Shown one piece after another: positions 44,324 through 61,493 of a DNA stretch of 64,000 bases. The DNA is taken from contig JAQSEB010000008.1 in the NCBI GenBank assembly GCA_030063045.1, forward strand, positions 1,612,001 through 1,676,000, in the 5' to 3' direction. A program made the translations under genes and the position numbers. Source of the DNA: Pratylenchus scribneri. Its lineage: Eukaryota > Nematoda > Chromadorea > Rhabditida > Pratylenchidae. The notes beneath the pieces are model-generated. The model was given only the letters and a program-made list of their open reading frames with translations, was not told where the DNA came from and ran no database searches. Numbering within the stretch: position 1 is the stretch's first letter; every line of letters starts with the position of its first letter.

Positions 44324-46229
44324 TCACATCATGGCTCCAATCACCCTCCCTAATGTTCGTACTTTGTTCGCCAATTTTGCGAATAATCCCGCACCACTTT
44401 CACCTCCCCCACTTGTTCCATTTGGCAGTTTTTCCTCGGCTGCTTTGTTGTTTGGATCGCAGCCAAGTTTGCCAAAAGCTGGCACCTGAATTACAAAGAA
44501 ATTGTCATCCATTCACTTAAAAAAATGAGAGCGATCTCGGGTACCTTATGGTCAAAATAGTGTCGATGATCCCAAATGTAAGTCTCATATTTGGACACTT
44601 CAAAAGAGAGTGAATCAGAGCAATGAAAATCCTCATCACGAGGAACTCCAACGCATTCATAGTAACGTTCTCCGGGTTTCATCCCATTTGGGTACCTTTT
44701 TTCCAAATAAATTGAGTCATCCTTCATAATATTCTCCATGTTACCATATTTCTGTGCCATGATGATAAGCAATGCCGGGGGCCGATGGATCGCAGGGTTT
44801 GCTATCATCCTCAGGCTCTACTCCAGGCCAATGTTCATTTTTGGCACACTTCAATTGGATAAATTAAAAGGAAAAATTTCATTACTGACTGGTGGCAAAT
44901 GCGGAACAATGTCCATTCGAAAAATGACTCGAAAACTTAAATGGAATTTTATCATATTTTGAATACCTCTTTACCTATGAGGGACAAGCTCATCATGTTT
45001 GAATGCAAATTGCGCATTTCCAACACGCGGTTGACCAAACGTATATAATTTGATTTGATCACTTCTTAAAATTGAGAAGGATTTTTAAAATGAATATTTC
45101 CCAGGACCTTCTGTGTCCGTCCAAAACTGCTCGAATGGAGGCTAGCGAGGCGAGTGCACCACCAAGGGAATGACCCGTGAATGTCACTTGAAAATCCTTA
45201 ATTTATCGTCATTTTTGCCCAATTGAGAATGGAATCCAACCGAATGCCTTGGATCAGCAAGAGCTGATTGAACACTTGGCCACAGGACGTTCAATGCACG
45301 GAAGAAATATTTGTTCACCTGAAAATTATAATATTTACATGAATTTTAATCATCTTGGAGACCTTCCCAATGCCGTAAAAATCTTTGCCCGGCTGGAAAC
45401 TTTGCCATCCCTCCAAAAAAAGTTGCTCTTTGGTTTTTGTACCACGGAAGACGACGACCATTTCCCGACGTTCTTCTGATACAATCTGTGAAATGAAAAG
45501 GAGGAATATTCAAATTGATTAAGGCCCCAAGCAATAAAGATAAAACCATCAAAAAAAGCATTCAATTTGAATCAAAATAGGCCGAAGGGAAAGGGATGAT
45601 GTTAAGGGTACCCATATTACAACAATTACAAAATACAAATTACAATTACAATCGCATTTATAAATTAGAATAAACCATGATGCCTAATTAATGATTTCAT
45701 ATTTTTCAAATTGTATCGGTGAAATGTCCTTCCTAATCCTCATCCAAAAATGGAATATAATCGTACAGTATACGTTGAACAAGTATTGTCAAGTGCATCG
45801 CAAGTCTGATTCACTGCAGTGTAGAGACGCCAAACATGGGCATCTGGCATCCATCTGTGACGGAATGAATACACTCAAACATATGAAAAATCAAAATTTG
45901 TTGCCCCAATAATTTTGCCTGGCAATGCACGGATTTGGGCTAGGCGCATAGGCGCCGGCAGCCAATGCCAACATAATATGAGCGAATTGCTCATTATAGG
46001 CCGTGACAGATTGTTGCTGCTGTTGGGGTTGAATTGGTTGCTGTTGTGGGAAGAATTGTTGGGGTTGGATTGGCTGCTGCTGACCCACGAAAAATTGTTG
46101 CTGTTGGAATTGTTGGCGCCGTTCTCGAATGTGCCTGGGCAATGCAAGGAGAATGGAAGGCAAAATGAGGAGCAGAAAAATAGAAATTGATGGTGGCCGG
46201 AGGGTGGCGGTGGCAAGGGGCGAAGGCAT
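44324..46229 (-). CDS. Secreted class 3 (fungal-type) lipase
   Basis: Starts at 46229 with a signal peptide (FLLLILPSILLALP) and a Q-rich stretch. Exon ends supported: 46229-45919, 45854-45767, 45485-45363, 45318-45241, 45196-45108, then about 45060-44988, 44953-44898, 44850-44755 and 44700-44324 (with one intron). Family motifs in order: MLALAAGAYAPSPNPC, VNQTCDALDNTCSTYT, MVVVFRGTK, catalytic Ser in TGHSLGGALAS, YTFGQPRVGN, RMDIVPHLPP with the likely catalytic Asp, and a His in IWDHRHYF. Known role: extracellular triacylglycerol or phospholipid hydrolysis. Intron 1 must use a GC-AG donor. The junction after 45108 does not keep frame under any GT-AG choice, so the gene could be a recent pseudogene or the assembly has a 1-base error. 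Confidence 0.8.
45615..45668. repeat. Orphan copy of the 32-bp minisatellite motif
   Basis: CAATTACAAAATACAAATTACAATTACAATCGC, read on the minus strand, gives GCGATTGTAATTGTAA, the core of the array at 28245-29865. It lies in a lipase intron, about 16 kb from the array. Confidence 0.7.
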
Positions 46230-47857
46230 AAGGCCCAAAATTGTTTCTTTATTATTTTTTGATAAAACGATGATTCTGGCCTCAGGTGCCCTCCTTCACA
46301 GGAAATTGTGAAGAGAGAATTCACGCTGAGGATTCACTAAAGGAAAAGGGCAATTTATTTTAAAATCAGTCATTCGCAAAAGTCAAAAGAAAGGGAAGGA
46401 AGGAAATTTGATCTTTGTAAATGACTCATCGAACGCCCAAATGTGTTGGTCTTGATTTTGGGGTTACCCATGTAGAAATCATGTTGGATGGGATTAAGAG
46501 GGAAGAATTTGGTTGTGTTTATTTATTAAAATTTCATGCATTGTGTAGCAATTTATTTGATGAAAGCTGATTTTTTCCAATTTGTTCTTTCCGCCGTTTG
46601 TTTGGATAAAAAATTTGGAACCGAGTCAAGAGGGGAAGGAGCAGGTGGAAATTGGTGACATTTGGGATTGAATTGGAGTTTGGAGGGGAATTGAATTTTT
46701 GGTCCTTCTTCATCAAATATCCTTCCATCCATCCAACTATTACATTTCCCTTTTGGCCATAAACGCCCATCGATCTTCCTCTCCCCCTTAATTTTCTCGA
46801 CTTATTGGGTCATGTTCTATGAGAATTTGAGGATAAAAATCGACAAAATGAGGAAAATGAAGGAAAAAATGAATATATTTGATCTCGTAAAAAATTTTCA
46901 CAAAAGTAAAAAAATCATTTGGAGAGGCGGTTGGTTCGTATTGATGTGCCAGCCGACCGTCACCGACCTTTCTGACTCATTACATACATTGTATTTTTTA
47001 TTCCTCCTTTTTGGTGCGCAAAAGTTTATCTCCGTTCTGCTCAAAACGACCGCTCATGTAATCAATAGCCCATCTATCCGTTGTACTCATTCATTCTCCA
47101 ATGCGTCAGAGTTGTGATTGTTTGAGTTGTTCGTTAATGCAACTTGCGCGACCGGGCGACCAACAACTATTTTAAATGAATTTTTTTCGAAAGGAATTCA
47201 TTTGAATATTGGAGAAAAGATAATTGAAAAATGAGATAGACAACAACCACCTGCCGCTGCCACCCATAAACGTAAAAAAAAACCCGTGGATGTGGCCATA
47301 ATCTATGATTCCATTAAGAATGGATGCCGAAAACAAGATTAATTGATTATCCAATCTTAATTATTAATCCTCAAAACAATGGAAAATTTGTATAGGTTCT
47401 TTTGCCACTGATGAAATTTAGGCCAATTTCCTTTATCTTCTATTCAATCTACTCTAATCTACTTTTTATTTAATGTTTTTCTTTACTCAAATCTGATTTG
47501 TGAGCGGAACAACCTATTACACCTTTAGGGAAAGTATGATTACTAATTATCTTGAAGAAAAAATACTGAAAATAGTGAAGTGAACTTCCCAATAAAATTC
47601 CCATGTGAATTTCCTTCGGCGGAGATTAAGTTGATAGGGAACCAATTAGATTTTTACAAATAGACCCTTTTCCAAAAAAAACATGGTAATGGCTGACGGC
47701 ACCAATCAAACATCATCATCATCATCGACATTCTTCCCCAAATATTTTAAATTTTGATTGATTCCCTTCATTCTGCTGCTCAATTTACTTCCATTTTCCT
47801 TCATTTTATTCCTCCACAATTCCATAAGTATTCCATCCATAAATCCATACAAAAAAT
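46230..47857. other. Intergenic between lipase and WIPI2 genes
   Basis: 1.6 kb holding the lipase promoter on the left and the WIPI2 promoter on the right. Several open frames exist, but none has splice support or recognisable sequence. A (CAT)n run occurs near 47712. Confidence 0.5.
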
Positions 47858-50311
47858 ATGTTCTCTTCCGCAACTGAATTTGTCTCAAATCAGATTATTT
47901 CTACAGCCATTTGGAATTTTGCCGAATCTGGTGTCCAACGGACACAACAAATTTTAAACCATTATTTGACACGAAATCTGCCAGCTTTTACACCAGGTTT
48001 ATTAAAATATTATTTTGGAATTAATTAAAATTATCAAAATTATTTTTAAAGAAGGCATGGATCCTGACCAATTGACTCCATCCAAGAAAATCTATTGTAT
48101 TTCATTCAATCAGGATTGCAGCTGTTTGACAGTTGGCCATGATGATGGGTACAGCTTCTATTCGCTGAGCAAATTGATGGATAAATTGGAGAAAATCCAG
48201 GATGCAAAAGGTTTTTTAATAAAATATTGGTGACAATTAATTGACCAATATTATCATTTTCAGTACCAGAACGTGCTTGCCTCGTTGAAAAATTGTTCAA
48301 CAGTTCATTAATCACTGTAGTGTCAATGAAGAGCACCCGAAAATTGCAAGTGATCCATTCAAAGAAGGAAAACGAGATTTGCTCCCACACATATGCCAGC
48401 TCCATTGTGGCAGTTCGGATGAACAGAAAAGTAAAAAAAAAAATAATAATTTACAACAATCTTTCTTTTATATTTCAGCGGGTCATTGTTTGCCTTGAAG
48501 ATGCCATCCACATTCACAATGTTCGCGATATGAGGGTATGCTTTCTTTTAATTTATTTGAGTTTTATTACAAATAAACAACATGGAGATTTTTCATTAAA
48601 TGAATTTTATCATGAATAAATAAATCATTTGGATTTAACCAAATTCATTTCCAATTTCAGTTAATGCATATGATCAAGGACACACCACCAAATCCACAAG
48701 GGATAATGGACTTGTCCAACGATGAGAATAATTGCTATCTAGCATTCCCGGCCTCTTCTAGCACTGGTCATGTGTAAGTTAGGGAAAAGGAAGGGAATTA
48801 TAAAATTACAAAACTTAAAAATTAATTATTACATAAATAAAAATTACTTGGCATAATTTTTCTCTCTAAATTACAGACATATTTTTGATGCTGACAATTT
48901 GGTCACGGTTTGCCAAATCAAAGCTCATGATGGAATTTTGGCTGGCATTCGTTTTAATCCAGAAGGCAATAAATTGGCAACAGGATCGGAAAAGGTTTTC
49001 AACAATTATTCCAATTACAAATTAATGCTTTCCAATAAAATCAATAAAAATAAATTAAATTTCAAAAACGTAAAAAACATTTTTATTAGTTCTAATTTAT
49101 TTATTTTTTTAGGGAACCGTCATCCGCGTTTTTGCCATTCCTACCGGCGAACGACTTTTTGAATTCAGCCGTGGCGTTTCCCGTTGCGTTCAAATCAGTT
49201 CATTGGCCTTCTCCCAGGACAGTCGCTATCTTTGCCTTTCTTCAAACACCGAAACTGTGCACATTTTCGCATTAATTCCATCCGAACAACAACAAAATCC
49301 AATTCATCATCATCAAAGGTAAATTTATTCATTTTTCTTTAAATTTAACATTTCATTTTCAGATCAGAAGAAGCAACTTTGGCCGGTCAAGAAGGCCTTG
49401 GCGGTTGGATGAGCTATTTGTCCCAACAGGCCAGCCAATATTTGCCCCAACAAGTGAATGATTTGATTTTGCGCGAAAAGAGTGCTGCCACTGCCCGTTT
49501 ACCCGTCCTCGGGCCTCGAACCGTTTTGGCCATGCCTAAAATTCGGGTTTATTTTTTGATGATAATTTAAAATGGTATAGTGAAATTTTTTGGTTCGCTT
49601 AACAAAAATTCGATTAAAAATGTATTAATTTTTGTGATTTAAATTTTTCCCACTATTTAGGGTACGGATTATTTGCTGGTGGCCAGCATGGACGGCTATT
49701 TGTTCTGCTATTCTCTGCCTTCAACGGCAAGCCAATCTGGAGGCGGTGAATGTCTTTTAATGCGTCAATATCGAATTGGGCCGCCACAAAATGATGAACA
49801 AAACCAAGAAGAATTGGAGGGAATGCCAATTACCATTGGCCGGACTCCACAAAGAAACAGCAGAAACTCGGTTTGTGAAACTATTTAGTCTTCAATAATA
49901 TTTGAATTTTTCAGGAATCCGAGTCTCATACACCAAAAGTAACGCCAATAAAACAAATTGGACCGAATTCGGCGGCCACAACACCAACGACAACAAATCG
50001 AATGAGGGCCGGCAGTGGAGGCAACAATGGTTCTTCCTCATCACTTTCATCCGCTTCCGGGCCTCCTTCATCATCCACAGCGGCCCCGCCAACTCCTCAA
50101 TTGAAGCAAATGCCACCACCAGTGCCTCCAAATCCGCCAAAAAGAGGACCATCCGGATCGAAATTGTCGGCGCCCATCAAAGAATTTAATAGTCCCAAAA
50201 GTGAGTAAAAATATACAATTTTCACTATTTTAATTTTTCATTAAAGTTAGCCCAGCAAATCCATTCGAATTGGAGGATTTGGTTGTGCCACTTGATAGGA
50301 AGGCGGCTTGA
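47858..50311 (+). CDS. atg-18: PROPPIN autophagy protein WIPI2 / ATG-18
   Basis: Eleven exons (47858-47996, 48052-48210, 48264-48430, 48479-48535, 48661-48773, 48877-48994, 49113-49318, 49363-49546, 49661-49870, 49915-50200, 50247-50311) give 567 aa. A seven-bladed propeller is visible: [88 protein letters not shown], followed by a Ser/Pro-rich tail. Known role: binds PI3P (and PI(3,5)P2) on phagophores through an FRRG loop and recruits the ATG16L complex. Here that loop, at about residues 269-272, reads FSRG, so the first binding Arg is a Ser. Confidence 0.93.
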
Positions 50312-51008
50312 ACATTCGCGAAACCATTGGCGCTGGGAGGAATATATCAAGTGGAGGCAGCGATGGTCAATCAACGCCATTTTCTCCACCGACTGATTTG
50401 GACGATATGGAGGAATATCCTCCATTGCATCACAACGCAAATCATTGATTCAATGTGTAAAAATCCTCAAATTCAATTCAAGGAATTTGCTGCTTATCCC
50501 ATCCTGCTGCCTAAATCCTTTACCTTCATTCTATAAATATATGGCTTCAAAACGAAACAAAATAAAGAAAGATGAAATTGATTTTTTTAACATCCATTTT
50601 ATTTTATCATTATATTTCCAATAAATTCAAACATTTCCGTCATAAAATTTTGTGTAATATATTTTTCTTTTCAATTAATAATAATTAAAATTTTAACCAT
50701 ATTTGTATTTACAATATACATATTTCAATATTTTTCCTTTGTCAAATAATATGAATATGATGTGCTTTTTCATGTCAATAAAAACATTCACTCAAAAAAT
50801 AATTTTTATTTTTGCCTCTGAAAAACGAAGAACAGATTACCTTAAATATCATGGTCTGGATCTTTATTGATTGCATTTAACTATGATTACATTTTATTGG
50901 CTCCAATAAAATTATGAAAAAAAAAATAATAAATCAGTATAGATTTTTCAGAGAAATTTTATTGGAAGATTATTTTTGGTTTTTTTTTTGAGAGAAAAAA
51001 TTAATAAA
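50312..51008. other. Intergenic, AT-rich
   Basis: 697 bp with several AATAAA motifs (50562, 50622, 50780) after the WIPI2 gene. No gene seen. Confidence 0.5.
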
Positions 51009-53926
51009 ATGGAACAACAAGAAAAGGCGAAAACTGGCGGAAAGCAACGTCGCAGCACGGTTGGCGATCGATTGGGTGGCAGCGGAAACATTGGCAATAA
51101 GGTTTGCATAAAACTTAGCAACAATTTACTTAATTTGAGATTGTTATATATTAGTTGTTAATAGAATAGATGATTACTTCTGAAAAAATCTGATAAAATG
51201 GATTTTAAAATATACTCAATTTCGGTATATTTATACTTTTCTAAAAATATGTATAGGATTATAGGTTGAGGTCAATTCCTTCCAATTTAAAAATCAATAA
51301 ATTTTGTTAAAATAAACACGCATAATATTATATTCTTTAGAATCAACAAACATCGCAACAACGAACACAAAGTGAGCAGCAGCAACAGGACACTGCACAA
51401 CTTGGACAAGTCACCCAGCAGCTCAAGGATGTCAACATTAATCAGCAACAACCGACAGAAGGAGAATTGGGAGCAACAAATGATGGGACCGTGGATGGGA
51501 ATGCTGAACGGAATCGCGCGGCCAAACAATTCGAGGACAAAGAAATTCGCTTTGATCCACCCTGGGACCATAAATTGGGTCAAATGCAACAAGTTGTGCG
51601 CAATTTGCAACGCCATTCACACATATTGCTGGAAAATCGGTTAATCCCAATTTAAAATTAACAACAAATTATTCCATTTTTTATTCAGTGGTTCGGTCAT
51701 CATTCGTTGCTATCCATACAAGTCGGCCACTTACATGCATTTGGTTTGGTTTTATCGGTCTATAAAATATATTTATATTCTTTTTAAGGTTTATCAATTG
51801 ATCTACGAAATGTTGAGCATCAACCAGCAAATGGGCCAAGCATATTCGCCCACCGAAATTCGACCAATTTTGCTGCACTACGATGACAATGTATGTTAAA
51901 AGGGTTCAATTTTGAATTCCCTCTTCTCAAAATAGGGTTTACCCAATCCGGAGCAGCAGCCGGCGGCCCCATATTCATCGATGCCCCAAATAAATCAACA
52001 ACCGAATTGGACTGACATTGTGCTGGTTCGTGTCCGTTTTGACCAACAAAGTCCATCCATTGCATTTTTGCAGAATTTTAATCGGTTTTCATTTTTAAAT
52101 CAAATCAAATTATTTAAAATCCAAAATTCTAGCAATGTTTGCCGTGCCTTCGACCGTCGCCAAGTCCGTTGCCCATTTGCCCATCCCGATTTGACCCAAC
52201 CGGAGCGCATCCTCCGCCATCGACTTCAACAAATTTGCTTGGAAAAGAATGGGGGATTCAATCGACGGGTAAGCAAAAAAGTTATGGAAATAAAAGTGAA
52301 AGGACATTATTTTTTTACAGCGCCGTAACCGCTTCAACTATAATTATAACAACAATCGTTCGAATGAGCCCCGCTTTTTCCACAATGGACTTCAGATTTA
52401 CAAGGTTTTTACTTTTTATCAATTAAAATAGAATGAACAAAAAAATGCAAATATTTATGGATTTAATATTTAAAATTGCTGAAATGTTCAATTGTGAATT
52501 TTAATTCAAAATTTATTTTTACAGGAACATTCGAATGGATATATTGAGCCGGTGCCATTCGATAACTACACCGAAATCCATTGTTTGCATGTTGTGGTGG
52601 CCTCCTTGCGAAAATATGCCACTTTGTACCGCGAAAAAGAGTTAGTTTTAATATTTGAATTGAAAAGAAAAAAATTTTTTTACTTTTTTAAGGACATCGG
52701 TGATCATGCAAAATATTGACTTGGAGGAATTGGACGAAGCGGACATGGAAAGGATCACGGAATTGGTATATTTGGTGGTCAATACGAATGAATATCGTCA
52801 ACGGTGTCAAATAATTCAGGTTAATCAGTTTTTAATTGATTTTTTTAATATTAATTATAATTATTTAAAGGAACGCATCAAATCTCGTCAAATTGGGCTA
52901 AAAACATCGATGACCAATGTGGCAGAGGGAAATCAACGCGAGCACGAATTTTTGCCGGAAAAGATTGAACGCCTTCCACGCCGCAAAAGAGGAGGACCGC
53001 CGGCACAAACAACGACAAAGAAAGAATCGCCCAAGAAGACAAATGGAAGTGGAGGAAGCGATGGCAGCGGGGAAGAAGGAAGAGGAAATGACCAGCAGAA
53101 AAAAGAAGATGAAGAGGAGAAGAAGGAAGAAGGGCAGCAAAATGAGAAGAAGGAAGAGGCGGCAAAGGTGGTTGAACGTCCCCCATTGGTGCGAATCCAA
53201 TTCCGAAACAAAGAATCAGCAGCCGCATTTTGCCAACTTTTCAAGGTAAAAACCGAAATTAAACAGCAAAATTGTTTAGAATAATTCAATTTTAACATTA
53301 AAAATCTTTGATGGGTAGCGTGAATCATCGCTCCACTTTTAATTATCCGAATTCATTTTTTTCCATTTAAGACTTGCCAAGAACACCAAAAGAAGGTGGA
53401 GATGGAAAAGAATGCCGAAGGGGAACGAGACCATTCATCCGCTGATTCATATTCCGATTTGTCCGATTTGGGGGATGTGTTCAGCAGCGAAGAAGAGAAT
53501 AATGAGGAAGAGGAAGGAGAAGAAGGTGGCACCGAAGACGCGGAAAAGAAGAACAAAGCAAAGGAGAAGAAGAAGAAGCAAAAGGCCCGTCGCCGTCAAC
53601 CGAAAATGTGCCTTTATTTTCCGAATGCATTTGCCCATCGCGATTTGACTCCACCCGAACTGGCATTGGGCTATGCTTTGCGCCAATTTTGTCGGGTTTG
53701 TTGGAAAATAATTTTATTAAATTATTTGTAAATTTTGCAGGAGAAAAACGCCGAAATTGTAGCGAATAATGGCCCATCTTCCTCGAATGTTGCTGGTGGG
53801 TCTGGGACGAATGATGGTGGCCAACAACAGCGTCGTTTCTTCACTCGCGTGGGACGAATTTATGAGCGAATTTATGGCACGGACATGGATGGGAATGTGG
53901 CGGCGGCATCACCAAAAGAAGGATGA
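51009..53926 (+). CDS. Unrecognised charged, Q-rich protein
   Basis: Twelve exons (51009-51101, 51341-51639, 51689-51743, 51789-51890, 51936-52084, 52133-52268, 52321-52404, 52525-52640, 52693-52819, 52871-53245, 53372-53695, 53741-53926) keep frame for 681 aa. I do not recognise it. Residues 30-70 are Q-rich. Residues 90-240 look folded (FDPPWDHKLGQMQQVVRNL, IIRCYPYKSATYMHLVYQLI, then RQVRCPFAHPDLTQPERI). An Arg/Asn-rich patch (RRNRFNYNYNNN) follows, a second folded part at about 270-350, then K/E-rich tracts at 370-560 with an acidic SEEENNEEEE run. RCPFAHPDLTQPE and CLYFPNAFAHRDLTPPE look like an internal repeat. There are no membrane segments. Nuclear or RNA-related location is a guess from composition. 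Confidence 0.78.
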
Positions 53927-54923
53927 AGACTGAAGAGGAAAAGCGGCGATGAAGGAAAGGTGGACAAAAGGAATAGAAGAGACGAAGAATTGACCATTTT
54001 ATTATTTATATTGCAATTATATTATTGATTTATTTTGAAGCATCCATCCATCCATACATTTGACACACAACAAATTGACCTTAATTATGATCAGAAGAGA
54101 CGACAAAACAACCTCCCACCCCTATACATCCATTTTTTTGTTTCCACATTAACACCATCCAAATCCAATTATGTTCCAAAAAATGCTCCACCATTTTGAC
54201 TCCTTTTTGTTTCTCGTGCGCCCCCCTCTTTCGGCTTTTATCGAATTTTTTTTATAAATAAATACATAAAATAAATCACTTAAACTTTCAAATTTCAATC
54301 CAAATTCATTTTAATTAATAAGTCAACATTTTTTACTAAATAGACGAAATTGTTTTGAGTTTTGACCCATAAATGCATTGAATATAATTCACTTGATAGA
54401 ATATTCATTATTACAAACTGCAATCCCTCAATGCCCAATAATGTTCCATTCATTTCAATTTGATTTATTGAAAAAACATTCCCATTGAAAGTATTCCGGT
54501 AAAATTTCCCTTTTTTGTGATTTGAGATTTTTACCGAATCTCATTTTTGTCTATATCTTGTTGTCTAAACTTTTTCTTTGTACCGACAGATTTCATTAAC
54601 CATACCCAATACCCTCAATTTTCTGAGTAGTTTTGCTTTCTTGAATTTAAAATAAGCATTCCCCTATTATAAAAAAATTTTTATGATCGAGAAAATGTGT
54701 AAAAATTGAAGGAATATTTTATTTTATTATATAAAAAATTTGGCTGAATGAATTTGTGGGAATGTATAATACAAAAAAAAAAACACAAAACATAAGGTGG
54801 ATTGGCAATTTAAAGTATTTTTTCTGGAAAAAATGTCAAAAAAGGGCGAAATGATATAATTAAATTGGCAAAAAAGGACGGTGGCATATGAGTTCTTCAT
54901 TTTTGGAATTTATCAATCATCCA
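53927..54923. other. Convergent intergenic region
   Basis: About 1 kb between two converging genes. AT-rich with AATAAA signals near 54257 and 54266. No gene or repeat family recognised. Confidence 0.5.
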
Positions 54924-60950
<6,027 letters not shown>

Positions 60951-61493
60951 TATTGAAATTGCGCAAAATTTAGTTATTAATCTGTCAATATTTCGGTTTT
61001 AATTTCAATATGGCTTGATAAAACATGAATCGGTGAATCAGCGAGGTTTTTAGTGAGAAACCTTCGCAAGTAATGAAATAAAGATTCGGTTTAAAGTAAG
61101 GTTTAAAACTTGTTTTCTCTTTTCTTGTTAGTTTAGGTTTAGCTTAAAAAATGGCCAGTCATAAATGAATTTAAAAATAGGTAATTTTTAGTTTTTGTCA
61201 AAATGTTTATTTAAAAAAAGGAAAAGAGAAAAAAGAAAAAAAGTAAAAAATTACTACAAATAAATTGTTTCACGAGATAAAAAACAAAATCCCGGATGCC
61301 GAATGCCGATCACCCAAGATCGCCGATTCCGCGCAAATTTTTTTTTTATTATTTCATCACATTTTTGCCTTAATATTAACAAATTTGAGACGAAATGAAT
61401 TAATGGGATTCCCCAATGCCCAACGTAATAAAATAAAATGATTTTTTAAAATTTTTCTAGAAAGTTTCAAAATAAATTAACTAAAATCCAACA
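60951..61493. promoter_or_regulatory. Shared divergent promoter region, AGAP / REX exonuclease
   Basis: 543 bp between divergent ATGs, with a short GC-richer block at 61290-61335 (GATGCCGAATGCCGATCACC) in otherwise AT-rich DNA. Shared control is inference from geometry. Confidence 0.4.

Noticed and set aside
46534..47117. Genes in the 46.3-47.8 kb spacer
   Set aside because: Open frames are short, AT-driven and without motifs or splice partners.
52878..53328. Three overlapping minus-strand frames of 100-131 codons
   Set aside because: They are antisense to the K/E-rich exon of the gene at 51009; purine bias makes Ser/Leu-rich open shadows.
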